Assembly (NCBI RefSeq): GCF_001310635.1
Contig: NZ_BAXR01000001.1
Coordinates: forward strand, 582,630-646,629
Length of the DNA stretch: 64,000 bases
Origin: Bacillus sp. JCM 19034
Lineage (GTDB): Bacteria > Bacillota > Bacilli > Bacillales > Bacillaceae_D
Direction: 5' to 3'
Under the pieces are notes generated by a model. That model was not told the DNA's origin, did no database searches, and saw only the letters and a program-made list of their open reading frames with translations. Positions 1 to 8,693 of the stretch are shown piece after piece; position 1 is the stretch's first letter, and each line of letters opens with the position of its first letter. The position numbers and the translations under genes are program-made.

Positions 1-103
1 CTAACTCTTCTTTACTTAAAGCAACTGTATGATTTCGAGGATTCAATCTGTTTTTAAGTGCCTTTCCTAATTGACCGTTTGCTCCTGTTATTAAATAGTT
101 CAT
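1..103 (-). CDS. rfbD: dTDP-4-dehydrorhamnose reductase, N-terminal part
   Basis: Only the first 34 codons lie in the window; the gene runs off the left edge. The reading starts [16 protein letters not shown], a Rossmann GxxGxxG dinucleotide-binding motif typical of RfbD/RmlD (established family knowledge), which reduces dTDP-4-keto-rhamnose in the last step of dTDP-L-rhamnose synthesis. Its ATG overlaps the TGA of rfbB by four bases (ATGA), so it is the third gene of a translationally coupled rfbA-rfbB-rfbD operon. The rest of the protein cannot be judged. Confidence 0.8.
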   Translation of the reverse strand, partial: MNYLITGANGQLGKALKNRLNPRNHTVALSKEEL

Positions 104-1077
104 GATCGTTTCAGTCCTTTATAAAACCACTTTTCATTTTCAACATACCAATCAATCGTTTTGCGTAAACCTTCTGAAAAGGAATGTGCTGCTTTCCATT
201 GAAGAGTTGTATTAATTTTCGTTTCATCAATGGCATATCGTCGATCGTGGCCTAATCGGTCTTCTACATATGTTATTAATGTTTCTTCTTTACCTAAATA
301 TCGTAATATTTCTAATATAACTTCCTTATTTGTTCTCTCATTATGTCCACCCACATTATATATTTCACCAATCTTGCCCTTTTCCATTACACACTCAATC
401 GCTCGGCAATGATCTTCGACAAATAGCCAGTCTCGAATATTAAGCCCATCTCCATAAAGCGGAATTCGCTTCTCGTTTAGTGCACAATAGATCACTTTAG
501 GGATAAATTTCTCTGGATGCTGATATGGGCCGTAATTGTTCGAGCAGCGTGTAATTAGTACAGGAAGTTGATACGTTTGGTAAAAGGAGCGAACAAGCAA
601 ATCTGCACCTGCTTTACTTGCTGCATAAGGGTTATTTGGTGAAAGTGCTCGTTCCTCATGAAAAGGGCTTTCCTCTTGTTCCAATGACCCATACACTTCG
701 TCCGTTGAAATATGGATCATTTTCTTGGCACAACCCTTTCTTACCTTTTCCAACAAAGCATAGGTGCCTTTAATATTTGTATCCAAGAAGACAGCAGCGT
801 CTTGAATACTTCGATCAACATGGGATTCTGCAGCAAAATGAATAATCCAATCGTACACTCGATCAAATGCTTCATCTAATTGTTCTGCTATAGTTAAATC
901 TGCTTGGATAAAACGATACTTAGGGTGATTGCTAAAATCCTCTGTATTACGAATATCTCCAGCATATGTTAACGCATCAACATTTGTAATTGATACATCC
1001 TCTCTCTTTAAAAGCAAACGAATAAAGTGAGACCCTATAAACCCTGCTCCACCTGTTACTAATAACTCCATCTTCAA
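100..1077 (-). CDS. rfbB: dTDP-glucose 4,6-dehydratase
   Basis: This extended short-chain dehydrogenase converts dTDP-glucose to dTDP-4-keto-6-deoxyglucose in the cytosol. The N-terminus carries the NAD-binding [10 protein letters not shown] motif and the catalytic YAASK (Tyr and Lys) lies near residues 150-155, with STDEVYGS before it and NNYGPYQ after it, all hallmarks of RmlB. The length, 325 aa, is normal (B. subtilis SpsJ is similar). It overlaps rfbA upstream and rfbD downstream by ATGA. The second Met (MELLVTGG) may be the true start. In a spore former this set can serve spore-coat polysaccharide (spsIJKL) as well as cell-wall rhamnose; the sequence does not decide which. Confidence 0.93.
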   Translation of the reverse strand: MKMELLVTGGAGFIGSHFIRLLLKREDVSITNVDALTYAGDIRNTEDFSNHPKYRFIQADLTIAEQLDEAFDRVYDWIIHFAAESHVDRSIQDAAVFLDTNIKGTYALLEKVRKGCAKKMIHISTDEVYGSLEQEESPFHEERALSPNNPYAASKAGADLLVRSFYQTYQLPVLITRCSNNYGPYQHPEKFIPKVIYCALNEKRIPLYGDGLNIRDWLFVEDHCRAIECVMEKGKIGEIYNVGGHNERTNKEVILEILRYLGKEETLITYVEDRLGHDRRYAIDETKINTTLQWKAAHSFSEGLRKTIDWYVENEKWFYKGLKRS

Positions 1078-1811
1078 TTGTCCTTTCTTTTCTGAAGTTC
1101 CTTATGCATAAGAACATTAGCTTCATATAAGGAATTATGTGTCCCAGCATCAATCCACCAGCCGGTTAATTCCTCAAATGTAAGCTGTTGATTTTTGACA
1201 TAATCATTATTGATGTCTGTTACCTCTAATTCACCACGTTTCGAAGGCTTTACGCTATCAATATATTGGAACACGTTATGATCGTACATATATATCCCTA
1301 CAACACAATAATTCGTTTTCGGTTTATGAGGTTTTTCAATAATCGATAGAACTCGTTTGTTGTTTTTATCAACTTCAGCAATGCCGAAACGTTCCGGATC
1401 TTCCACTTGTTTAACCAAAACCATTGCACCATCAGGTTGTGCGTTATATGTTTCAATAAATGGCTTTAATGAATCTTCAAACAAATTATCACCTAGCATG
1501 ACGATAAACCGTTCATCTTGAACAAAATCCTTCGCAAGAGAAATTCCATCTGCAATCCCTTTTGCTTGCTTTTGAATTTTATACATTAACTGGACACCGA
1601 GTTCTTCTCCATATCCAAATAATTGTATGAAATAGCTCAAACTTTCTCGATTTGTTATGATTAATATATGATTAACTTCAGCTTCCTTCAGTTTTAAGAT
1701 CGACCAATAGATCATCGGTTTAGGACCAACTGGCAATAGGTGTTTATTGATGATCGATGTAAAAGGGGCTAATCGGGTGCCTGTTCCACCAGCTAAAATG
1801 ACTCCTTTCAT
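1074..1811 (-). CDS. rfbA: glucose-1-phosphate thymidylyltransferase
   Basis: This nucleotidyltransferase makes dTDP-glucose from dTTP and glucose-1-phosphate, the first step of the dTDP-rhamnose route. The signature GGTGTRL sits at residues 8-14, followed by [10 protein letters not shown] and the metal-binding LGDN loop. At 245 aa it is the short form seen in B. subtilis SpsI and lacks the C-terminal extension of classical 290-aa RmlA. It is the first gene of the rfbA-rfbB-rfbD operon, preceded by a good ribosome site (aaggagg) just upstream of the ATG. Confidence 0.92.
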   Translation of the reverse strand: MKGVILAGGTGTRLAPFTSIINKHLLPVGPKPMIYWSILKLKEAEVNHILIITNRESLSYFIQLFGYGEELGVQLMYKIQKQAKGIADGISLAKDFVQDERFIVMLGDNLFEDSLKPFIETYNAQPDGAMVLVKQVEDPERFGIAEVDKNNKRVLSIIEKPHKPKTNYCVVGIYMYDHNVFQYIDSVKPSKRGELEVTDINNDYVKNQQLTFEELTGWWIDAGTHNSLYEANVLMHKELQKRKDN

Positions 1812-2196
1812 ACAACGACCTCCTTTCTATCTGAATCCATCCGCTCATAATACTCCTAAATTGCTATTCTAAAAGCTACCCTCTTTTTGTATATGCTAAA
1901 AAATGCTTGACGGTTCATATAAACTACACCTCGATTGTTAGAGGTCAAAAACAATCAAGTAGAGTTTTTACGAATCATATATATTTAGTAAAAACTATCA
2001 GGTTCTAAAAGATAATTAGAAGGTACATGAATGATTTGATTTTAATTGAAAGAGCAATGGGACATTCTCTAGTAAAAGTAATAAAATCGACGAATATGAA
2101 GAATTGATGTTCACGTTCAGTTCCTTTAAACAATTACCTAATTGGATGAACGAATTTCAAAACGAAACTTGTTACATCAAAGCAAAATAAAAAAGA
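1812..2196. other. gene-free stretch upstream of rfbA
   Basis: This stretch holds the rfbA leader and promoter region. Around 2080-2190 on the plus strand an open frame reads KIDEYEELMFTF and on to a stop at about 2190, but several stops precede it and no start or ribosome site is seen. It looks like the tail of a degraded gene. I see no RNA family or repeat here. Confidence 0.4.
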
Positions 2197-2225
2197 CAAG
2201 AGCCCAATTTAATATTGAACTCTTG
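2197..2225 (-). terminator. terminator of the coiled-coil gene
   Basis: An imperfect hairpin (CAAGAG paired with CTCTTG, with a CAAT/ATTG inner stem) is followed on the minus strand by a T-rich run. It lies just after the end of the coiled-coil gene at 2264. Confidence 0.6.
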
Positions 2226-2263
2226 CACAAAAACTGATTATTGCATTACATATGAAACGGTGT

Positions 2264-2929
2264 TTACCTATCGTCTTTTCTCGTAATACGAGGACGCTTG
2301 ATTGTTTTACCAATTGGGGGGAGGCTAGGCGTTGATTTTGACTTATCATACTGATTCATTTTGGATGGCGATATGGGTCTGTTCGCTATATGCTGTTGAT
2401 TTTCCTGTAATTCGTTAGATGACTCAATTAGTTTTTGCAATTGCTTGTAATCCGAGCCTGAACGACGAGCAATTGGTTGCGTCCATTGATCAACTTCAAT
2501 ATCATTCTCTTCTTCTTGATCAATTCGTTCCTCCATTTTTTCTAGCTTATCGTCATAAGACTTCATACGTTCTAACATATCTCTAACTATATTCTCAATT
2601 TTATCCAATAAATGTTTATTTTCATCTTCTTGATGCAAGCGGTCGAAGACTTGTTCAACTTGTTCAAGTAATTGGCTTTGTTGATTATTTTGTTTTAACA
2701 ACCTTATCTGATTTTCCTCAAGCTTTTGTAGTCTCTCTTGTTCTTGATTCACTGTTTTTGTTAACTCCTCTACTTGTTGCAAGCATGCCAAGTAGCTCTC
2801 TTTTAATTGCGTTAATTCATCCTTTAATAATAAATAATCATCAACAACGTGACCACTCTTTAACGATTGCAAAGTTTCCTTGTACTGCTTCAATTTTCTT
2901 TCTAGTTCACTCCAATTAGTATGTTCCAT
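2264..2929 (-). CDS. coiled-coil protein of unknown function
   Basis: I do not recognise a named family. The first 150 residues are almost entirely heptad-like, rich in Leu, Glu, Gln and Lys (for example LERKLKQYKETLQ), and indicate a long coiled coil. The last 60 residues are basic, Pro/Ser-rich and probably disordered, ending KRPRITRKDDR. There is no signal peptide or membrane segment. The 4.4-5.5 kb genes nearby are also coiled-coil, and a Cys-rich coat-like gene is divergently transcribed, so a spore-coat or morphogenetic structural role is plausible but inferred only from context. Confidence 0.6.
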   Translation of the reverse strand: MEHTNWSELERKLKQYKETLQSLKSGHVVDDYLLLKDELTQLKESYLACLQQVEELTKTVNQEQERLQKLEENQIRLLKQNNQQSQLLEQVEQVFDRLHQEDENKHLLDKIENIVRDMLERMKSYDDKLEKMEERIDQEEENDIEVDQWTQPIARRSGSDYKQLQKLIESSNELQENQQHIANRPISPSKMNQYDKSKSTPSLPPIGKTIKRPRITRKDDR

Positions 2930-3118
2930 TGAACAACACCCTCTCCTTTGTAATCAAAAATCCAGTATTGTGTGCAGCCGTGACTTACCTTTTTACTTAC
3001 CCTACTAACATTTCATGTAACTAGCTGCAAAAAATTGTTTTAAACATGTAACCATATTTATTTATAATCATATGCTACAAGTGAAAAGAAATTAATCTTA
3101 CCCGGAGGTGTTTACTTC

Positions 3119-3763
3119 ATGCAGGCAAAACACGTAAATGGAGACGGAGAACTCCTTTGCATAAATACAGAGAAAGTATATGACTGGATTCTTAATGAAG
3201 CTACATTCGACTTAACAATAGACGACATCGAATTACCAATTGTAAATGGGGTACAGTTAACTTGTGATGATATAGACAATGTCACGTGTGAAGTCGAAAC
3301 GAACGATTCAGAAGAGCTTAACCGAGAAGACCGTCCATACGTCATTGATGGTACACCTATAACACTTCAACTAGTTACAATCCAAAAGAACTTCGACGTA
3401 ACGATCATTATTAACACAACAGCTGGGCAATCAGTTGAAGCAGGAACATTTCCTTTCACGCGTTGCGAACAAGTAATCTTATGTGCACCTGAGGATACAG
3501 AAGTTAACGTAACGTATACAGATGTTGATTGCTTCGTATGTGTATTCAATTGTGATGATGTTACTCCTGGTGTAGGAACACTTGATGTAGGTGTAACTGT
3601 TCGTCTATGTCAAAGCATTCAATCGACATTCCCTGTAACACTTGAAATTTTTGCAGAGTTCTGTGAACCAAGAGAATTATTACCGATTGTTTCTGGATGT
3701 CCTACGCCAACAATACCACCACAATGCCCAGTGATATTCCCGAATAATAATGGTGATGAATAA
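3119..3763 (+). CDS. Cys-rich coat-like spore surface protein
   Basis: The 214-aa product opens VNGDGELLCINTEKVYDW and is then acidic and beta-strand-like, with about eleven spaced Cys residues (CDDIDNVTC, CEQVILC, CFVCVFNC) and a Pro/Cys-rich tail. It has no signal peptide. This composition, with regular Cys and Val/Thr strands, is typical of disulfide-linked coat, exosporium or endospore-appendage proteins of Bacillaceae, but I cannot assign a family with certainty. It has a strong ribosome site (ggaggtg) and its own terminator. A truncated relative of its C-terminus lies at about 6240-6370. Confidence 0.6.
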   Translation: MQAKHVNGDGELLCINTEKVYDWILNEATFDLTIDDIELPIVNGVQLTCDDIDNVTCEVETNDSEELNREDRPYVIDGTPITLQLVTIQKNFDVTIIINTTAGQSVEAGTFPFTRCEQVILCAPEDTEVNVTYTDVDCFVCVFNCDDVTPGVGTLDVGVTVRLCQSIQSTFPVTLEIFAEFCEPRELLPIVSGCPTPTIPPQCPVIFPNNNGDE

Positions 3764-3786
3764 TCCAGCTTATGCATATTATAAAT

Positions 3787-3811
3787 GAGAGGATAATCCT
3801 CTCATTTTTTT
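3787..3811 (+). terminator. terminator of the Cys-rich coat-like gene
   Basis: A perfect 7-bp stem (GAGAGGA/TCCTCTC) with a short loop is followed by seven T residues. Confidence 0.85.
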
Positions 3812-3823
3812 GAGGTGATGATC

Positions 3824-4369
3824 ATGACAGATAAACAAAAAATACTGGCACTAATTCGTGAATGGAATCATGATACGTTAACCTTATTATCACAGGTGAA
3901 GAAAACAATTACGGCATTAGAAGAACAAAAAAAACAACAAATCATTAGTTACTTTACGTATTCACTTAATCTAGCAAATAATGATAACGAAGATCATTTC
4001 ATTATTGGTACTTATCATATTCAGAACCTCAGTCATACATTCATTACGAATCCATATATTTGTATAAAACTAGATGATGAATCTCCCCTACATTTTTCCG
4101 GTAAATATGTATACAAACCTAGCCATTCTACCAGGCAACCGAAGGGAGCTTGGGAAAAGATAAATGACCATACAAACCGCTTTGAATATTGGTTAAAGCC
4201 ATTTTATGATCAACAAATCAAACCATTCGGTACGTTATCATTCTCAAATTTTCAGTTGAAATGGAATCAATCTGAGCCCTTTTCTTGTAACGTAATGGGC
4301 TTTACATATTGCGATGAATATAAAGATGGGGTAAACGCTTTAAATCAAATTTTTATCAGTAAGTCATAA
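3824..4369 (+). CDS. hypothetical protein, possibly spore-associated
   Basis: No named family is recognised. The roughly 181-aa product has an N-terminal amphipathic helix (IREWNHDTLTLLSQVKK, then EEQKKQQ) followed by a beta-rich domain with many aromatic residues and a conserved-looking YCDEYKDGVNALNQ tail. I chose the ATG at 3824 because it lies 7-8 bases after the gaggtg ribosome site; an ATG at 3818 overlaps that site. It sits in a same-strand run with three coiled-coil genes, so joint expression in spore assembly is inferred. Confidence 0.55.
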   Translation: MTDKQKILALIREWNHDTLTLLSQVKKTITALEEQKKQQIISYFTYSLNLANNDNEDHFIIGTYHIQNLSHTFITNPYICIKLDDESPLHFSGKYVYKPSHSTRQPKGAWEKINDHTNRFEYWLKPFYDQQIKPFGTLSFSNFQLKWNQSEPFSCNVMGFTYCDEYKDGVNALNQIFISKS

Positions 4370-4435
4370 AAATTGAAATTTGAAGGATCCCAGAGTGATT
4401 TCCACTTGTTCTAGTCGTAAAAAGGAGGTATTGTA

Positions 4436-4750
4436 ATGTCCGAACAAGAACAAGAGCTATATATGAAATACCTCGTTCGTCAAGTACTAGTGAAACAACT
4501 TCGACAGCTTAAGTCTGATCGTATCACGAACAATTCAAGTTTTGTTTATTTAGAACACGAAACGCTTATGCAAATAATCCCGCTCTTATTACGCTCAATA
4601 ACGCCTAATCGTGAAGCACAATCGCAAGTATCTCTACAGACGAATCATGACCTTAAGGAAATACTTAAAGAATGTGAAGCTACTATACGTCCTATACAAC
4701 AAGAATTTCAACAAATAAATACCGAGTTAGAAAAGTGGATAAATGAATAG
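4436..4750 (+). CDS. small helical hypothetical protein
   Basis: The 104-aa product is acidic, helical and free of membrane segments (MSEQEQELYMKYLVRQVL at the start, a coiled-coil-like end). A strong ribosome site (aaaggagg) lies 7 bases before the ATG. It is the second gene of the 3.8-5.5 kb same-strand run and its likely role, if any, is with its coiled-coil neighbours. Function unknown. Confidence 0.6.
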   Translation: MSEQEQELYMKYLVRQVLVKQLRQLKSDRITNNSSFVYLEHETLMQIIPLLLRSITPNREAQSQVSLQTNHDLKEILKECEATIRPIQQEFQQINTELEKWINE

Positions 4751-4797
4751 GCACTTTGTTACTCATGAAAACATATATTACCACGGGAGGTTATTAT

Positions 4798-4971
4798 ATG
4801 AACTCAAATCAATCGTTTATCCAACTACAACAAAAATTAATTTATTATAAATCTGAATTGGCTAAATACCGTTCAAAGGTTGAACAATACGAAAATAATT
4901 ATCATTATGCACAACTTAAAGAATTAAAGGAAGAGAATGAGCAACTCAAAACGAAATTAAATGAACTTTGA
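4798..4971 (+). CDS. short coiled-coil protein
   Basis: The 57-aa product starts MNSNQSFIQLQQKL and is one continuous coiled coil (LKEENEQLKTKL). I place the start at 4798 because the gggagg ribosome site lies 7-8 bases upstream; the longer frame from 4756 has no such site. Its stop overlaps the start of the next gene by eleven bases, which suggests translational coupling. Function unknown; it may be a partner or a split part of the next coiled-coil gene. Confidence 0.55.
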   Translation: MNSNQSFIQLQQKLIYYKSELAKYRSKVEQYENNYHYAQLKELKEENEQLKTKLNEL

Positions 4972-5509
4972 AAATCAATCACAATTAAAAGTACAGGAAA
5001 TGGAAGACGAACTAAAAAAACAACAAGTAAAAATGATCACAAAGTTCGAAAAGGAAAAAGAAGAACTACAAAATACGATTACTCTACAACAAAAAGAAAT
5101 GGAGCAAGTGAAGCAAGACATCGATCAATATCAAACTCGTTTCGCAATGATAAAAAACAAATTAGACGAGAAGGAAACACAATACGCTAAATTAGACACC
5201 GAACTACAAACGACACGCTCAGAAAACAAAACATTAACAAAGCGGTTAGAAAAACGACATTCCTTAGTCGAGCTTGATAATGAACATGCATTTAAGGAAA
5301 TATTAGTAGAAGGTGCTAAGCAAGAGGAGTTTCTTGAAAGACTCGAAAGCTACTTTCGTACATTACTTGAAGAAACGTTTCAGTTTGAGGAATCACTTTA
5401 TTCTAAAAATTATCTCATTCATCAATTAGAAGAAAAAATTTCACAGCTAAATAATGAAATCTCACAGCTAGAACAGGACATTCATCAGCCAGCTTCTACA
5501 AAACAGTAA
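4961..5509 (+). CDS. long coiled-coil protein
   Basis: The 182-aa product is coiled coil nearly throughout, rich in Glu, Lys and Gln (KKQQVKMITKFEKEKEEL), with a slight break around residues 105-135. There is no signal or membrane segment. The gene overlaps the previous small coiled-coil gene, and the frame order makes it possible that a one-base indel split a single longer gene. A strong bidirectional terminator follows directly. Function unknown; spore structural role inferred from neighbours. Confidence 0.6.
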   Translation: MNFENQSQLKVQEMEDELKKQQVKMITKFEKEKEELQNTITLQQKEMEQVKQDIDQYQTRFAMIKNKLDEKETQYAKLDTELQTTRSENKTLTKRLEKRHSLVELDNEHAFKEILVEGAKQEEFLERLESYFRTLLEETFQFEESLYSKNYLIHQLEEKISQLNNEISQLEQDIHQPASTKQ

Positions 5510-5520
5510 CAACGACTAAA

Positions 5521-5566
5521 ATAGTCCCAATAGATTTAAACAAATCTATTGGGACTATCATATTTT
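5521..5566. terminator. bidirectional terminator
   Basis: A perfect 17-bp stem beginning ATAGTCCCAATAGATTT with a 3-4 base loop separates the plus-strand coiled-coil genes from the minus-strand small gene. T-rich tracts flank it on both strands. Confidence 0.9.
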
Positions 5567-5697
5567 TAACGCTTTCCTTTTAAGCAACATCCTGCTTTCT
5601 TTACTGGGCGAATGTTTGTAGTTGGTGACTTTGCAGTCAATACACTTTTTTTCTGAGACTTTGATTGATTAACGATAATTGGTTTATATTGTTTCAT
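5566..5697 (-). CDS. 43-aa basic Cys-Cys small protein
   Basis: This short gene reads MKQYKPIIVNQSKSQKK at the start and ends KKAGCCLKGKR. The start is fixed by an aaggagggg ribosome site 6-7 bases upstream. The product is very basic with a Cys-Cys pair near the end. It resembles the many small basic proteins made in Bacillaceae spores, but I do not recognise a named family. Its stop codon adjoins the bidirectional terminator. Confidence 0.6.
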   Translation of the reverse strand: MKQYKPIIVNQSKSQKKSVLTAKSPTTNIRPVKKAGCCLKGKR

Positions 5698-5809
5698 TCT
5701 ATTCCCCTCCTTGATCATTACATGGTTATCTTATTCATCCATTCCCCATATTGACTTAGGCGATTGCACTATAAGAAGTATCCATGATTTCTTTTAACAC
5801 ATTCCTAAA

Positions 5810-6175
5810 TTATTCGGAAGTTTTTGATTGTAAAAGAGAAGCCACTCCTGCAACTGCTAAAATTAGAAAAACAACAAAGAGCTGTGCTACGAATAAATAA
5901 AGCAATACAACGAATGCAGCACTCCATATACCTATACACCAATAACAGCTTAACAATTCACCTACCCACTTTTGAAAACCTTTCCCCTTTATCTTCGTTT
6001 CTTCAAATAATTGCCCTTTCTCATCCTCTATATAAGTGACCTCTAGAAATGGGTTCCGAATAAAAGCTGTAATGGAATCAAAAACAATTAATCTCGTCAG
6101 TCGATAAGTTGCAAAAATAATAATGAATAAATCCATCCAACTTAAGATAACCATTTTACCAACTCCTATTTTCAT
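5810..6175 (-). CDS. DUF1360 membrane protein
   Basis: The product has an N-terminal membrane helix with the TYRLTRLIVFD motif, a soluble loop, a Cys motif (LLSCYWCIGIW), and two C-terminal membrane helices. This layout matches the DUF1360 family of Bacillaceae (family knowledge, function unknown; some members are sporulation-linked). The length of about 120 aa is usual. The second Met (MVILSWMDLF) may be the start. Confidence 0.75.
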   Translation of the reverse strand: MKIGVGKMVILSWMDLFIIIFATYRLTRLIVFDSITAFIRNPFLEVTYIEDEKGQLFEETKIKGKGFQKWVGELLSCYWCIGIWSAAFVVLLYLFVAQLFVVFLILAVAGVASLLQSKTSE

Positions 6176-6237
6176 TAAGTTTAAGCTAACTTATTACCCC
6201 TTCGCATAAACGTTGTAAACTATATGAGCGATTAATA

Positions 6238-6370
6238 ACTTGAATCTTGTACGGGAGTAGGTTCCCGTTTTAATCCAGATATGTTATGTTATGCTCCACA
6301 GACTTGGGCATGTGACGATACAGCACGACTTGAAATTGAAATTATTTTTGCTGATAATTGCACTGATTAA
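6238..6370 (+). pseudogene. C-terminal remnant of a coat-like gene
   Basis: A 43-codon frame without a start reads GVGSRFNPDMLCYAPQTW and ends EIIFADNCTD. It resembles the C-terminal part of the Cys-rich protein encoded at 3119-3763 (EIFAEFCEP region) in strand pattern and spacing. Stop codons lie directly upstream in frame. I read it as the tail of a second, lost paralogue. The rest of the 6176-6450 interval shows nothing else. Confidence 0.4.
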
Positions 6371-6452
6371 ATGATGTCTTTTTAGCGATTTATTTATAAT
6401 AAAGCTTGCAAAAGAATAATCTCAGTCTAGGATGTTCAATTTGACAAAAATA

Positions 6453-6487
6453 AAGAACGGTTTGTCTTATTAGGACAAACCATTCTT
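6453..6487 (-). terminator. terminator of the LCP gene
   Basis: A 14-bp stem (AAGAACGGTTTGTC with its near-complement, one or two mismatches) is followed on the minus strand by a T tract. Confidence 0.8.
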
Positions 6488-6500
6488 TTTCTAAACTAGC

Positions 6501-7535
6501 TTACTCTTCATTCGTGACATCCTGTTCAGTTAACTCATTGCTATTATTCAGTTCTAGCTCCTGCCCAATTTGTTCAGACACAAAATCTAAACTTTCTTCT
6601 GTTGGTACAAAATAATAAATATTGTTGATCATCTGACCCTCTCCTTCTATCTCAAACGTCTTAACATCAGAAGTATTTATAGAAGAGTAAATTTGCTGCA
6701 AATGGAAGATGTCGATCGGTCGGAAGCTAGTCGAAACGTTTTCACCTAAAATGTTGGAAATCTCCCCGACTTTAAAAAGTGTATTTGTTGAAATAGCTTC
6801 ATCAATGGTTGCCTCAATAAATTGACGCTGTCTTTCTTCACGGGAATAGATGGTATTAACGTCACGTTTCCTCATTCGAACGAACGCTAATGCTTCTTCA
6901 CCGTTTAATTTCCTTTCACCTTTTTCAAATTCAAAGCGTTCACCGCTCACATAAAAGTTCTTTTCCCAGAAAGGCTCCTTAATATCAATCGTCACCCCAC
7001 CTAATGCATCAACAATATCTCTAAAGCCATCAAAATCTACTGCAACATATTCATCAATTGGAATGTTAAGCAATTGCTCTACTTTTTCAATCGTAAGTTT
7101 ATTTTCTCCATAACCAAACATAGAACCATAAGTGTATGCAGCATTAATTTTATGGAACCCTGCATATCGATCCGCCTCTTCCTCTGTAAACTCTACTCTT
7201 GCATCACGCGGAATGGTTGTCATTGTCATTTGTTCTGTATGTGGATTAAGCGTTACAACAATTAGTGTATCTGCACGTCCATTCTGGCCATCTGTTTCAT
7301 AATCTTCTACCCCAATTAATAAAATTGATATCGGGTCTTTACCAATTGTAACATCTTCTTCACGAAGTACAGACTTATTGTCTATCCGGTCGATATCAAC
7401 ATATGCTTCTTTTGTTGCATCATAGACATTTATAAATAAGTAGACACTATACGCAATAATAGCAACAAACAATATGAATAAAATAGATAATATTCGTTTG
7501 TTCCATGTACTCAACCTTGACCTTTTGGCATTCAC
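6501..7535 (-). CDS. LytR-CpsA-Psr (LCP) family cell-wall ligase
   Basis: LCP enzymes transfer teichoic acids or other glycopolymers from a lipid carrier to peptidoglycan outside the membrane. The 344-aa protein has one N-terminal membrane helix (residues about 13-35), then the LCP domain: GVEDYETDGQNGRADTL, TIPRDARVEF and HKINAAYTYG, with the Arg and Asp residues that bind the pyrophosphate. The acidic tail is variable. Its neighbour is an anchored polysaccharide deacetylase, which fits a cell-envelope role. B. subtilis has three LCP paralogues (TagTUV); which one this matches cannot be told. Confidence 0.9.
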   Translation of the reverse strand: MNAKRSRLSTWNKRILSILFILFVAIIAYSVYLFINVYDATKEAYVDIDRIDNKSVLREEDVTIGKDPISILLIGVEDYETDGQNGRADTLIVVTLNPHTEQMTMTTIPRDARVEFTEEEADRYAGFHKINAAYTYGSMFGYGENKLTIEKVEQLLNIPIDEYVAVDFDGFRDIVDALGGVTIDIKEPFWEKNFYVSGERFEFEKGERKLNGEEALAFVRMRKRDVNTIYSREERQRQFIEATIDEAISTNTLFKVGEISNILGENVSTSFRPIDIFHLQQIYSSINTSDVKTFEIEGEGQMINNIYYFVPTEESLDFVSEQIGQELELNNSNELTEQDVTNEE

Positions 7536-7638
7536 TGTTTCTACCTCTCTTTTCTATCAAATCTTGATCACTACTGACAATATCGTTATTTTTTCATCAT
7601 AATATTATCACTTCATATAGTATAATAATATCTTCGTT

Positions 7639-8535
7639 TTATCCACCATAACGATAACAACGATCATAACAGTTAAAGCTATATGGTTCAGCATCTTCAT
7701 CAATTATTTCTGTCCGATAATTATTTTGTAGTAAGTATATTAGTAGATTAGACAGATATTCCGCCGTTTCACTTCGGTCATGAAGTAGAATGATAGGAGT
7801 ATTTCCAGCTTCATCAACTTTTTCAATTTGTGCAATCACATTTTGAACAAATTCATCTTTTGACAAAATCCAATCAATACTGTCAACATTCCAATCCCAT
7901 AATTTAAAGCCACTCTCTGCTAGTACATCTCTAAAAGAATCGGTAAAGTATGGAATGCTACCATAAGGTGTACGAATCAAATGGGATTGAATACCTGTAA
8001 TGTTTTCTAATGTTTCTTGAGCTGTCGTCATTTCTTCTAATGCGGATTGTTCTGAATGATAAAACTTTTCTGTTACATGCGTTACACCATGTAATGCAAC
8101 AGCATGTCCATCTTTCACTGTTCTTAATACTAAGTCTGGATATGTTCGCATTGCTGGTTCAAGCATGAAAAATGTTGCTTTTGCATCATATTCTTGAAGC
8201 GTATCTAAAATGGCCGAAGTCGCAGGAGAAGGACCATCATCAAACGTCAAATAGACCGGTTTTCTCAAATCCTCATCATTATTTATCGGTTCTTCTACTT
8301 CAATTCCCTCTACCTCAGGTTCCTCATTAGCGATAAACTCATCATCAGCCATATGATCATCATTTGCTTTTACAACTTCGAATTTATGCTCTGCTAAATT
8401 GTGTTCTGTCGCTTCACTTATCAGTTGTTCATTTTCTATTGAATTTGTAGATATAGTTTTATTACGATCTAAAATGAAGAAAAATAGTAAAACTGATAAA
8501 ACGCAAATGATGAAAAGTTGAATTTTTTTTGTCAT
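7639..8535 (-). CDS. membrane-anchored polysaccharide deacetylase (NodB domain)
   Basis: The 298-aa protein has an N-terminal signal or anchor helix, an acidic linker (residues 35-85), then a NodB domain. Visible motifs are TFDDGP (catalytic Asp and metal Asp), HGVTH (metal His pair), RTPYGS, DWNVDSIDW and ILLHD. These enzymes remove acetyl groups from GlcNAc or MurNAc in peptidoglycan or from secreted glycans. The promoter region contains the same 17-bp motif found upstream of the nearby two-component system, so it is a likely target of that regulator (inference). Confidence 0.88.
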   Translation of the reverse strand: MTKKIQLFIICVLSVLLFFFILDRNKTISTNSIENEQLISEATEHNLAEHKFEVVKANDDHMADDEFIANEEPEVEGIEVEEPINNDEDLRKPVYLTFDDGPSPATSAILDTLQEYDAKATFFMLEPAMRTYPDLVLRTVKDGHAVALHGVTHVTEKFYHSEQSALEEMTTAQETLENITGIQSHLIRTPYGSIPYFTDSFRDVLAESGFKLWDWNVDSIDWILSKDEFVQNVIAQIEKVDEAGNTPIILLHDRSETAEYLSNLLIYLLQNNYRTEIIDEDAEPYSFNCYDRCYRYGG

Positions 8536-8590
8536 TTCCTTTCCTACTTTCGAATTAATCTTTGATATTGATAGAGTAATATATTGAAAT

Positions 8591-8607
8591 AAAGATTAGA
8601 TAAAGAT
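8591..8607 (-). promoter_or_regulatory. shared 17-bp motif, candidate response-regulator box
   Basis: The sequence aaagattagataaagat occurs here, 56-72 bp upstream of the deacetylase start, and again identically at 11315-11331 upstream of the two-component operon. On the minus strand it reads as TTTATCT/AATCTTT-type repeats, the kind bound by OmpR-family dimers. Confidence 0.5.
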
Positions 8608-8693
8608 AAAGTGAATATCCACTAAAGATCAAACTTCATCGACAAAATATTGAGAAAATAACTAACTGCGTGCAATCAATCCAGTTAGATAAT

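Noticed and set aside
4756..4797. Longer start for the 57-aa coiled-coil protein
   Set aside because: There is no ribosome site before 4756, while a gggagg site lies before 4798.
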